Assembly (NCBI GenBank): GCA_016183835.1
Contig: JACPDV010000282.1
Coordinates: 1-6,464 of the forward strand
DNA length: 6,464 nucleotides
Direction: 5' to 3'
Source: Armatimonadota bacterium
Lineage (GTDB): Bacteria > Armatimonadota > UBA10988
The translations under genes and the position numbers were made by a program. Shown here piece by piece: positions 1-5,758 of this stretch (within the stretch, counting starts at the first letter, position 1; the number at the start of each line of letters is the position of its first letter). A model generated the notes under the pieces. It had not been told where the DNA came from. It ran no database searches and saw only the letters and a program-made list of their open reading frames with translations.

Positions 1-1
1 G

Positions 2-70
2 CTCGGCCTGGCGCGCGGGTGGATGCCGCAGGCGGTGACGCAGGAGAAGGCCGGCCCGGCAGCGAACTGA
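2..70 (+). CDS. C-terminal end of an unidentified upstream gene (partial)
   Basis: Reading frame 2 is open from the window edge to a TGA at 68-70 and encodes 22 residues, starting LGLARGWMPQ and ending AGPAAN. It reads like ordinary protein, whereas the alternative frame over the same bases gives an Ala/Gly/Arg/Pro string typical of non-coding GC-rich DNA. The stop lies 17 bases before the response-regulator ATG, so the two genes are probably co-transcribed, and this gene could be a signalling partner. Too little is present to name a family. The assignment rests only on frame, composition and spacing. Confidence 0.45.
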   Translation, partial: LGLARGWMPQAVTQEKAGPAAN

Positions 71-87
71 GGGCGGCGGAGAGGCCC

Positions 88-459
88 ATGGGTGCGAGAG
101 TGCTGGTGGTGGAGGACGACCGGGCGATGGCCCACCTGGTCACACGGGCGCTGGAGCGCGAGGGCCACACGGTCACCACGGTCTATTGCGCCGCCGACGC
201 GGGCGACGCCCTGGCGGCCGGGGACTTCGATCTCCTGGTCCTGGACCTCTTCCTGCCCGATGGCGATGGGCTGGCCGTCTGCTCGCAGCTCCGCGAAGTC
301 CACGACGTGCCCGTGCTGATGATCTCCTCGCTCGACGCGGAGCTGGGTGAGAGCGTGGTGGGCACGCCGTTCGGGCCGAATGCGTTCCTCGCCAAACCGT
401 TCCGGTTCGACGAGCTGGTGGCCCACGCGCGCCAGCTCCTGGCCGGCCAGGAGGGCTGA
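88..459 (+). CDS. Single-domain response regulator (receiver domain only)
   Basis: The 123-residue protein is one CheY-like receiver domain with no output domain. It would accept a phosphoryl group from a sensor histidine kinase in the cytoplasm and signal through protein contacts. Visible hallmarks are the acidic pocket E9-D10-D11 (LVVEDD), the phospho-acceptor D53 in LVLDLFLPDGDG, the switch serine S80 in VLMISS, and K103 in LAKPF. The usual GA(D/N)DY before the lysine reads GPNAF. The ATG at 88 is chosen because the first beta strand begins at once (MGARVLVVEDD) and GGAG at 78-81 is well spaced. The frame stays open further upstream, but that stretch is low complexity. The kinase partner is not visible. 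The stop abuts the stop of the convergent gene. Confidence 0.9.
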   Translation: MGARVLVVEDDRAMAHLVTRALEREGHTVTTVYCAADAGDALAAGDFDLLVLDLFLPDGDGLAVCSQLREVHDVPVLMISSLDAELGESVVGTPFGPNAFLAKPFRFDELVAHARQLLAGQEG

Positions 460-1332
460 TCAGCTCAGCCCGGCGCGCCGCCAGACCTCGCGCAGGTAGG
501 CCAGCGACCGCGCGGCGACCACCGGCTCCGCCTCGTACGGCACGTTTTCGTAGGAGACCAGCGAGAGCGGTTTGTCGCGCCGGCCTTTGAGCACCTGGGC
601 GTACTTGTCGAAGGGCGACTTGCCCTGCCCCAGCTCCACCGACACCACCGGCTGCTCGGTGCTGGGCGGCGGGTAGAGGTGGTCTTTCCAGGCCAGGACC
701 GGCACGCGCACGCTCCGGTCGCCGAGCAGCTCCCAGCCGGGCTGCCCGCCGGTGGTCATGTGGCCGATGTTGAGGATGATCCCCACCATCGCGTCGCGCG
801 CCACGCTCTGGTAGTAGCGCACGTCTTCCATCGTCTCCACGGTGCCGCCGATGTGCACGTCCGCGGCGGTACGCAGGTTGAACTCGGCGGTGATCCGCTC
901 CATCAGGGCGGCCAGCCGCTCGATCTCGGCGGACTTGTCGGCGGTGCTGAGGAACCGCTCGGGCGCGGGGCCGACGCTGTGGGCGAGGATGCTGACGCCG
1001 AGCCGCTGGCAGAGCGCGGCATGGCTGCGAAGGCCGGGCAGGCAGGCCTCGGCGGCCTCGTCGCTGCGCACGTCCACGCCGCCGGTGTAGAGCAGCCCCA
1101 GGTAGAGGCCTGCCTTGCCGACGAGCCAGAGCAGCTCCTCGGGGTCGGAGGCGACGGCGTCGACGAGGGTGGCGGGGCACGGCTGGGCCGGCTGGACGTT
1201 GGGCCCGCCCGGCATGGAGAGCAGCATCACGTGGTCGGCGCCGGCGCGGCGGGCGAGGCGGAGGGCGTCGTCGAAGGGGCGGCGGTCGTCGCCGAACTTG
1301 GTCAGGGCGTGCAGGCTGAGGCCCAGCTCCAT
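460..1332 (-). CDS. Sugar phosphate isomerase/epimerase-like protein (xylose isomerase-like TIM barrel)
   Basis: The 290-residue protein has the length and motif order of the xylose isomerase-like TIM-barrel family, whose members are metal-dependent epimerases, isomerases or endonucleases. By eye, family landmarks are DVHIGGT (158-164), ILNIGH (186-191), WKDHLYPP (215-222), the short VELGQG loop (232-237) and YENVPY (261-266). These match the usual EnHgG, lDtGH, HlKD, lGeG and lEy stations. Several expected metal ligands are replaced: Asp158 for Glu, Asn188 for Asp, and Ala214 where His is common. Substrate and catalytic competence are therefore open. The ATG at 1332 is preferred because GGAG precedes it by 7 bases and the first barrel strand follows at once. 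There is no signal peptide. It stands alone on the minus strand, convergent with the response regulator. Confidence 0.8.
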   Translation of the reverse strand: MELGLSLHALTKFGDDRRPFDDALRLARRAGADHVMLLSMPGGPNVQPAQPCPATLVDAVASDPEELLWLVGKAGLYLGLLYTGGVDVRSDEAAEACLPGLRSHAALCQRLGVSILAHSVGPAPERFLSTADKSAEIERLAALMERITAEFNLRTAADVHIGGTVETMEDVRYYQSVARDAMVGIILNIGHMTTGGQPGWELLGDRSVRVPVLAWKDHLYPPPSTEQPVVSVELGQGKSPFDKYAQVLKGRRDKPLSLVSYENVPYEAEPVVAARSLAYLREVWRRAGLS

Positions 1333-1371
1333 GGTACTGCTCCGGGAGTCGCGCCACCATTCGCTGTCCGG

Positions 1372-1409
1372 CCACCCCCTCCTTGCCAGGGAGGGGGCAG
1401 GGGGAGGTC
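1372..1409 (-). repeat. GC-rich intergenic hairpin repeat, copy 1 (inverted relative to copy 2)
   Basis: The reverse complement of this 38-base unit begins GACCTCCCCCTGCCCC and aligns with the unit at 1441-1478, apart from one single-base length difference and scattered substitutions. The unit folds on itself: 1375-1384 pairs with 1388-1397 around the 3-base loop GCC, including one G.T pair. It lies about 40 bases upstream of the isomerase start codon. There is no T-run, so it does not look like a simple terminator. It resembles the dispersed CCCTC...GAGGG repeats of many GC-rich genomes, but copies elsewhere cannot be seen from this window. Confidence 0.6.
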
Positions 1410-1440
1410 CAGTGGTGCCTGCGGACGCCAGGACGGTACT

Positions 1441-1478
1441 GACCTCACCCCAGCCCTCTTCCTTGGCAAGGAGAGGGA
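1441..1478 (+). repeat. GC-rich intergenic hairpin repeat, copy 2
   Basis: This is the partner of copy 1 in the opposite orientation, starting GACCTCACCCCAGCCC. It forms its own hairpin: 1454-1459 pairs with 1472-1477 and 1461-1464 with 1468-1471, with T1460 bulged and the loop GGC. The two copies, 31 bases apart, can also pair with each other to make one large stem spanning 1372-1478. It lies between the divergent isomerase and membrane-protein genes, just upstream of the promoter for the latter. Confidence 0.6.
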
Positions 1479-1534
1479 GCCGGATGGCCGCGCGGCGCCG
1501 GCTTGGACCTCGCGCTGCAGTCAGAGAGGCCGCG

Positions 1535-1563
1535 TTGACGGCGGCAAGGTCGTGGGCTACGCT
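1535..1563 (+). promoter_or_regulatory. Candidate sigma-70-type promoter for the membrane-protein gene
   Basis: TTGACG at 1535-1540 and TACGCT at 1558-1563 are separated by exactly 17 bases. The -35 box matches 5 of 6 consensus positions. The -10 box matches only 3, but these include the first two bases and the final T. Transcription would begin about 1570, the A of the ATG, which predicts a leaderless mRNA. Confidence 0.45.
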
Positions 1564-1569
1564 CGTCGC

Positions 1570-2280
1570 ATGAGCAACGCGGCGGTCGGGGCGGTCGCGC
1601 CGAACCGGCGGCTGGGGTGGTGGCTGGTCACACTGGGAGTGGTCCTCCCCGTTTCGCGCCTGGCCGGGGTGCTCATGCTTGGCCGCGAAGGCGTTGAAGA
1701 CCACGTCGTGATCCACGACTTCGTGGTGCGGTGTCTCGTGACATCAGAGTGGCTGACGTCGCTCCACTGGTCGCTTGTGGCCGCAGCCAACCTGCTGCTG
1801 GGTCTGGTTCTTCTGCGCGGGGCCGCCAGGCTGGCGGGGGCGGGCGGCCGGGCAGGCGCGTGGGCTGGCGTGCTGGGAGTGGTCGGCCTGCTGGCTTGGG
1901 GCGCCGCCCTGGTCCGATGGGACATCTGGGCCTATAGCGAGCAGGCCTTTCTGGCCAAGTGCCAGTTCCTGGCCTGGGCGATTCTTTCGGGCTTGGTCTA
2001 CGCCTCGGCCGGCGCGATGCTCTCCGGCGCGCGCCCCGCGTTCCGCGGCCGTTGGCCGGGCTTCGCGGCGAGCGCCGCCGGCATGGCCCTGTTGGCCGCG
2101 ACAGTCCACGAGGTCATCGCGCGGGTAGTGACAGCCGGACTTGGAGCAAGTCTGGGCTGGCTGCTCGCCGGCGCCCTCACCGCCCTCGGCCTCGGCGGCC
2201 TGCTCCTCGCCCTGGCCTGCCAGACCATCGACCCTCGGGCGCGCGAGGACATCGTCCCCTCCACCACCCGGCTACAGTAG
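1570..2280 (+). CDS. Polytopic membrane protein of unknown function (about six helices)
   Basis: The 236-residue protein has six likely membrane helices at about residues 17-37, 64-84, 98-117, 130-152, 164-186 and 193-217. The N-terminal PNRR and the 83-95, 153-163 and C-terminal segments are Arg-rich, which by the positive-inside rule puts both termini in the cytoplasm. No signal peptide, cofactor motif or recognised family signature is evident, so no function is proposed. Charged residues in or near helices (R30, D118, H180/E181) could matter. The ATG at 1570 is chosen because hydrophobic, protein-like sequence begins there. The same frame is open far upstream, but that part lies opposite the isomerase. 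No good Shine-Dalgarno sequence precedes the ATG, and a promoter ends 7 bases before it. An in-frame GTG at 1552 is the alternative start. The gene converges on thrC. Confidence 0.72.
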   Translation: MSNAAVGAVAPNRRLGWWLVTLGVVLPVSRLAGVLMLGREGVEDHVVIHDFVVRCLVTSEWLTSLHWSLVAAANLLLGLVLLRGAARLAGAGGRAGAWAGVLGVVGLLAWGAALVRWDIWAYSEQAFLAKCQFLAWAILSGLVYASAGAMLSGARPAFRGRWPGFAASAAGMALLAATVHEVIARVVTAGLGASLGWLLAGALTALGLGGLLLALACQTIDPRAREDIVPSTTRLQ

Positions 2281-2297
2281 GGCCCTCGGCGGCGGCC

Positions 2298-2377
2298 GGA
2301 AACGGGGTCAGGCACGCGCCTGCTGAGGACGAGGCCCTTGACCTCCATCGATGGGGCGCGAGCCAGACCCCGTTTCC
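2298..2377. repeat. Long imperfect palindrome between convergent genes
   Basis: GGAAACGGGGTC at 2298-2309 is perfectly inverted at 2366-2377. Pairing continues after one A-A mismatch (GGC 2311-2313 with GCC 2362-2364). After a second mismatch, CGCGCC (2315-2320) pairs with GGCGCG (2355-2360). This gives 21 base pairs closing a 34-base loop. It fills most of the gap between the stops of the membrane protein (2280) and thrC (2403), a natural place for a two-way terminator, but neither side has a good T-run. Its ends (GGGGTCAGGC and GCCAGACCCC) recall REP-type palindromes or miniature-element ends; that comparison is from memory. Confidence 0.6.
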
Positions 2378-2402
2378 TGGGTGGTTGGCCGCGCAGGGCA
2401 TC

Positions 2403-3059
2403 TCAGCTCCCCAGCACCTCATCCAGACATCGCCGCACCGCCCCCACGTCGGCCGGCAGGTCGATGGGCGGATTCGCGTGGTGCGACACCACATCCGCCA
2501 GCGTGCCCTGGTGGTAGTCCACCTTCCACTCTGGGAACTTCAAGCCGTGCGCCGTGCTGATCACCACCACCCGCTCGTGCGACTTGATCACCCCGCGCGC
2601 CAGCAGCTTCTCGAGCGCAGCCAGCGCCACGCCGGTGTGCGGACAGTTGAACAACCCCGTGCGGTCCGCCCGCGCCGCGGCGTTGGACAGCTCGTCCTCC
2701 GTCGCCTGCTCCACCACCCCGTCGAACCGCTCCATCGTCCGGATCGCGCGGCGGTAACTCACCGGGTTGCCGATCCGGATGGCCGTGGCCGCGGTCGGTT
2801 GGGCTTCCATCGGGTGGTAGGTGTCCCAGCCGTTGACGTACGCTTGGTAGAGCGGATTCGCCCGCTCGGCCTGCGCGCAGACGATCCGCGGCCGGCGGTT
2901 CACCAGCCCCAGCTCGAGCATCATCTCGAACCCGCGGCCGAGCGCGCTCACGTTCCCCAAGTTGCCGCCCGGGATGATGATCCAGTCGGGCACCTCCCAG
3001 TCGAACTGCTGGCAGAGCTCGATGCTTATCGTTTTCTGCCCCTCGATCCGGAGCGAGTT
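2403..3059 (-). pseudogene. thrC: Threonine synthase, C-terminal part (gene broken by internal deletion and frame change)
   Basis: The frame from 3059 to the TGA at 2403-2405 encodes 218 residues beginning NSLRIEGQKTIS and running to the natural C-terminus. It contains the glycine-rich PLP phosphate-binding region IIPGGNLGN and landmarks of the plant-type enzyme family: VCAQAERANP, CPHTGVAL and STAHGLKF. With the piece at 3026-3670 it would make threonine synthase, the PLP enzyme that converts O-phosphohomoserine to threonine and phosphate in the cytoplasm. The two pieces overlap in different frames and about 37 family residues between them are absent. If translated alone, the only start-like codon is GTG at 2993, and the product would lack the catalytic lysine. 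The region therefore looks non-functional as given, unless the sequence is wrong here. Confidence 0.85.
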
Positions 3060-3670
3060 AATTGAATGAGCTGCGCGATGCTGATCTTGTTGCGCGGCAG
3101 AAACACCACCGCCGGGATCTGGGCCCAGGCGCAGTAGGCGGCGAGCGCGGCGCTGGTGTCACCGGTGGAGGCGCAGGCCACCGCGCGGATCGGCGCGCCT
3201 TCTGCCAGCATCTGCTTGACCTGGGAGACCAACACGGTCATGCCCAAGTCCTTGAAGCTGCCGGTGTGAGTGTTGCCGCACTGCTTGATCCAGAGCTCCG
3301 GGATGCCGAGCTCCCGGCCCAGCCGCTCGGCCCAGAAGAGATTGGTGCCGCCCTCGAAGAAGGAGACGATGTTCTCGTCTTCGACCATCGGGTTGATCCA
3401 CTCGCGCTTGCCCCACACGCCGCTGCCGTAGGGCCACAGGGTGCCCATGAAGCGATGCTCGAAGATGCGCTTCCAGGTGGCGGCGGGAACATCGGCGAGC
3501 GGGACGGGATCGTGCTCGACCTGCAGCAAGCCGCCGCAGTGGCGGCATTGGTAGACGATCTCGCTCAGGCTGTAGTGCTGGTCCTCACACCCCGGCTCGG
3601 GACAGGCGAACCAGGCGCGGAGCCGCGAACGAGGGATGGGAGCGATCTCGGGGTCGACGACGCTGGGCAC
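3026..3670 (-). pseudogene. thrC: Threonine synthase, N-terminal part with PLP lysine (gene broken)
   Basis: This frame encodes 214 residues. The first 203 match a plant-type (fold-type II PLP) threonine synthase and the last 11 are out-of-frame nonsense before TAA. An N-terminal zinc-ribbon-like motif has CPEPGC (C23, C28) and CRHC (C42, C45). Then come the family block WPYGSGVWGKREW (79-91), the PLP Schiff-base lysine K140 in HTGSFKD, and the substrate/phosphate loop ASTGDTSA (168-175). Homology stops after IAQLIQ, where the family continues with PIANGA and an LDTDFDGCM-like block. The start is a GTG at 3670 with only a weak upstream purine stretch; no ATG occurs before residue 75. It lies 101 bases downstream of metK on the same strand and is probably co-transcribed with it. 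Confidence 0.87.
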
Positions 3671-3685
3671 GTTGGTTCTCGTGGA

Positions 3686-3770
3686 GTGATGAGCGATGAA
3701 TGATGAGTGATGAGTCCCTGATCTGGCCTCCGGGACTCCTCACTCATCACTCACCATGCATCACTCGATG
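3686..3770. repeat. Palindrome built from degenerate 7-base repeats between metK and thrC
   Basis: The left arm is four 7-base units of the form NYGATGA (3686-3692, 3693-3699, 3700-3706, 3707-3713). The right arm carries complementary units, TCACTCA at 3740-3746 and 3747-3753 and TCACTCG at 3761-3767, with a diverged unit between. The core, 3702-3718 against 3732-3748, pairs over 17 bases with one mismatch around a 13-base loop. The outer parts pair less well. The element starts 1 base after the metK stop and ends 15 bases before the thrC start codon, so it fills the spacer. It could act as a processing or attenuation hairpin or be a dispersed repeat. There is no T-run to make it a classical terminator. 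Confidence 0.65.
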
Positions 3771-3771
3771 C

Positions 3772-4318
3772 TCACGCTCCGGCCGCCGCCCGCAGCGCCT
3801 CCACGCGGTCGCTCTGCTCCCACGGCAGGGCCACGTCGACGCGGCCGAAGTGACCGTAGGCGGCGGTGGGCCGGAAGATGGCACGGCGGAGGTTCAGCTC
3901 GCGGATGATGGACGCCGGCCGCGGATCGAAGATCTCGCGAATGGCCTTGAGCAGCCGGCCGTTGTCCACCTTCGCGGGGCCGAAGGTCTCGACGCCCAGC
4001 GCCTGCGGCTCGGCCACGCCGATGCAGTAGGCCAGGTGGAACTCGCAGCGGTCGGCCAGTCCGGCGGCCACCACGTGCTTGGCGATGTAGCGGCAGTAGT
4101 AGCTGGCGCTGCGGTCCACCTTCGTCGGGTCCTTGCCCGAGAAGGCGCCGCCGCCGTGCCGCCCGATGCCGCCGTAGGTGTCGACGATGATCTTGCGCCC
4201 GGTGAGCCCGGCGTCGCCGAGCGGGCCGCCCGTCACGAATCGCCCTGTCGGGTTGACGAACCAGCGCGTCTGGCTGTCGAGCAGGCCGTCGGGCAGGATG
4301 GGCCGGACGATGTACTGC

Positions 4319-4341
<23 letters not shown>
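3772..4341 (-). pseudogene. metK: S-adenosylmethionine synthetase, C-terminal part (frameshifted gene)
   Basis: This frame encodes 189 residues from VEIHEAVEQY to the natural C-terminus and TGA. It holds the middle and C-terminal domains of methionine adenosyltransferase: NPTGRFV (30-36), GDAGLTGRKI (42-51), the signature loop GGGAFSGKDPTKVDRSA (63-79) and YGHFGR (162-167). These contribute ATP, phosphate and metal binding. Its first residues continue the family alignment from the end of the 4319-4942 piece with no residue missing, but in a different frame, so a single base separates the halves. Joined, the protein would be about 389 residues, normal for MetK (E. coli 384). The 5' codon is a GTG in mid-gene with no ribosome-binding site, so it is unlikely to be an independent gene. 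Confidence 0.9.
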
Positions 4342-4942
<601 letters not shown>

Positions 4943-4991
4943 CCGCATGCCTCCACATGCCCCCGGAAGTGCGTCGCTGAGGGGCACCCGA

Positions 4992-5020
4992 ATTCTAACC
5001 GCAGCGCCCGGAAGCGTCAA
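4992..5020 (-). promoter_or_regulatory. metK promoter (divergent from rplU)
   Basis: On the minus strand TTGACG (5020-5015) and TAGAAT (4997-4992) are 17 bases apart, matching 5 of 6 consensus positions at each box. The predicted start is near 4985, 43 bases before the metK ATG. This is a strong vegetative sigma-70-type signal. Confidence 0.7.
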
Positions 5021-5030
5021 CCGCGCGGCG

Positions 5031-5059
5031 TTGACACCAACCCGCTCCGGTGCTAGGAT
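5031..5059 (+). promoter_or_regulatory. rplU-rpmA-obg operon promoter
   Basis: TTGACA at 5031-5036 is a perfect -35 box. TAGGAT at 5054-5059 lies 17 bases on and is preceded by TGC, giving an extended -10. The start is predicted near 5066, about 34 bases before the rplU ATG. Its -35 box is separated by only 10 bases from the -35 box of the metK promoter. Confidence 0.75.
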
Positions 5060-5080
5060 TGCGGTTCGCAACGCAGATCA

Positions 5081-5095
5081 CGCGAGGAGTTCGCG
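5081..5095 (+). promoter_or_regulatory. rplU ribosome-binding site in the loop of a small hairpin
   Basis: The Shine-Dalgarno AGGAG (5085-5089) is flanked by CGCGA (5081-5085) and TCGCG (5091-5095), which are perfectly complementary. GGAGT forms the loop and A5085 closes the stem. The ATG follows 10 bases after AGGAG. Such a stem could modulate L21 translation, but it may be chance in GC-rich DNA. Confidence 0.4.
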
Positions 5096-5099
5096 ACGC

Positions 5100-5486
5100 A
5101 TGTACGCCCTGATCGAATGCGGGGGGCAGCAGCACAAGGTCGAGCTGGGACGCTACATCACGGTGCGGCGGCTGGCGATCGACGAGGGTGCACCGGTGGT
5201 CTTTGACCGAGTCCTCCTCGGTACGCCGGTGGTGGAGGGTGCCGTGGTCTACGGGCGCATCCGCCGGCACCTCCGCGGGCCGAAGACCGAAGCCTTCACC
5301 TACCAGGCCAAGAAGGGCCACCAGCGGCATTGGGGCTTCCGCGACGAGCTGACCCAGGTGACCGTGGAGAAGATCGAGTTCGGGGGCGAGACCTTCCAGG
5401 CCGAGGGGCTCGAAGAGGTGGACAGCGACGAGGCCGTGGAGGCCGCCGTGGGCGCCGTCGACGACGCGGGCGGCGAGGAGGCTTGA
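5100..5486 (+). CDS. rplU: 50S ribosomal protein L21, divergent, with acidic C-terminal tail
   Basis: The 128-residue protein is a component of the large ribosomal subunit that binds 23S rRNA. The start MYALIECGGQQHKVELG is the L21 signature (compare MYAVFQSGGKQHRV in E. coli), and VTVEKI near residue 88 matches the final strand. Two departures stand out. About 9 residues are missing between VLL (38-40) and GTPVVEGA (41-48), where most L21 proteins have a GDG/NGE..V.IG turn. Also, about 28 residues beyond the usual end form an acidic Glu/Asp/Ala/Gly tail. The usual GHRQ reads GFRD (79-82). The ATG at 5100 has AGGAG 10 bases upstream and its own promoter. It is the first gene of the operon, with rpmA beginning 1 base after its stop. 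It is in frame throughout, so probably functional. Confidence 0.93.
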   Translation: MYALIECGGQQHKVELGRYITVRRLAIDEGAPVVFDRVLLGTPVVEGAVVYGRIRRHLRGPKTEAFTYQAKKGHQRHWGFRDELTQVTVEKIEFGGETFQAEGLEEVDSDEAVEAAVGAVDDAGGEEA

Positions 5487-5487
5487 C

Positions 5488-5757
5488 ATGGCGCACAAGA
5501 AGGGCATGGGCCCGGCCCGCAACGGGCGCGACAGCAACGGGCAGCGGCGCGGCGTGAAGCGTTACGCCGGGCAGACGGTCAGCGCCGGCAGCATCCTCGT
5601 GCGGCAGTGCGGCACCCGCATCCTCCCGGGCCTCAACGTCGGCGTGGGCCGCGACTTCACCCTCTTCGCCCTGATCGACGGCGTGGTCAAGTACGAAACC
5701 ATCCGGCGCGGCGGCACCTCGCGCAAGCGCGCCGCGGTGGAGGCGGCCGGCGACTGA
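5488..5757 (+). CDS. rpmA: 50S ribosomal protein L27
   Basis: The 89-residue protein matches L27 almost throughout: MAHKKGMGPARNGRDSNGQR, GVKRYAGQ, ILVRQCGT, PGLNVG, DFTLFALIDGVVKYE. L27's flexible N-terminus reaches the peptidyl-transferase centre and helps position tRNA. The gene starts directly with MAHKK, so it lacks the N-terminal propeptide that Firmicutes remove with the Prp protease; accordingly no prp gene lies between rplU and rpmA. The ATG is 1 base after the rplU stop, with GAGGAGG at 5474-5480 inside rplU as ribosome-binding site, which implies translational coupling. The stop is 1 base before the obg ATG. The C-terminal tail (RRGGTSRKRAAVEAAGD) is of normal length and basic. Confidence 0.97.
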   Translation: MAHKKGMGPARNGRDSNGQRRGVKRYAGQTVSAGSILVRQCGTRILPGLNVGVGRDFTLFALIDGVVKYETIRRGGTSRKRAAVEAAGD

Positions 5758-5758
5758 T

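Noticed and set aside
19..87. Upstream ATG extending the response regulator by 23 residues
   Set aside because: The extra residues are low-complexity Ala/Gly/Arg, the receiver fold begins at residue 1 from the ATG at 88, and that ATG has a well-spaced GGAG.
173..1375. Minus-strand 400-codon open frame
   Set aside because: It is almost entirely Arg/Pro/Ala/Gly, typical of a shifted frame in GC-rich DNA, and overlaps the isomerase and the regulator.
679..1569. Long plus-strand open frame running into the membrane protein, about 297 extra codons
   Set aside because: It lies opposite the isomerase and reads as Gly/Ala/Val/His-rich sequence without recognisable motifs. It is an open shadow caused by high G+C. 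Protein-like hydrophobic sequence begins at the ATG at 1570.
2281..2402. Small gene or non-coding RNA in the gap between the convergent genes
   Set aside because: No start with a ribosome-binding site, no promoter boxes and no terminator were seen. The palindrome alone does not justify an RNA gene call.
4943..4991. SAM riboswitch upstream of metK
   Set aside because: The leader predicted from the promoter is only about 43 bases, too short for the classical SAM-I fold, and no conserved core was recognised.
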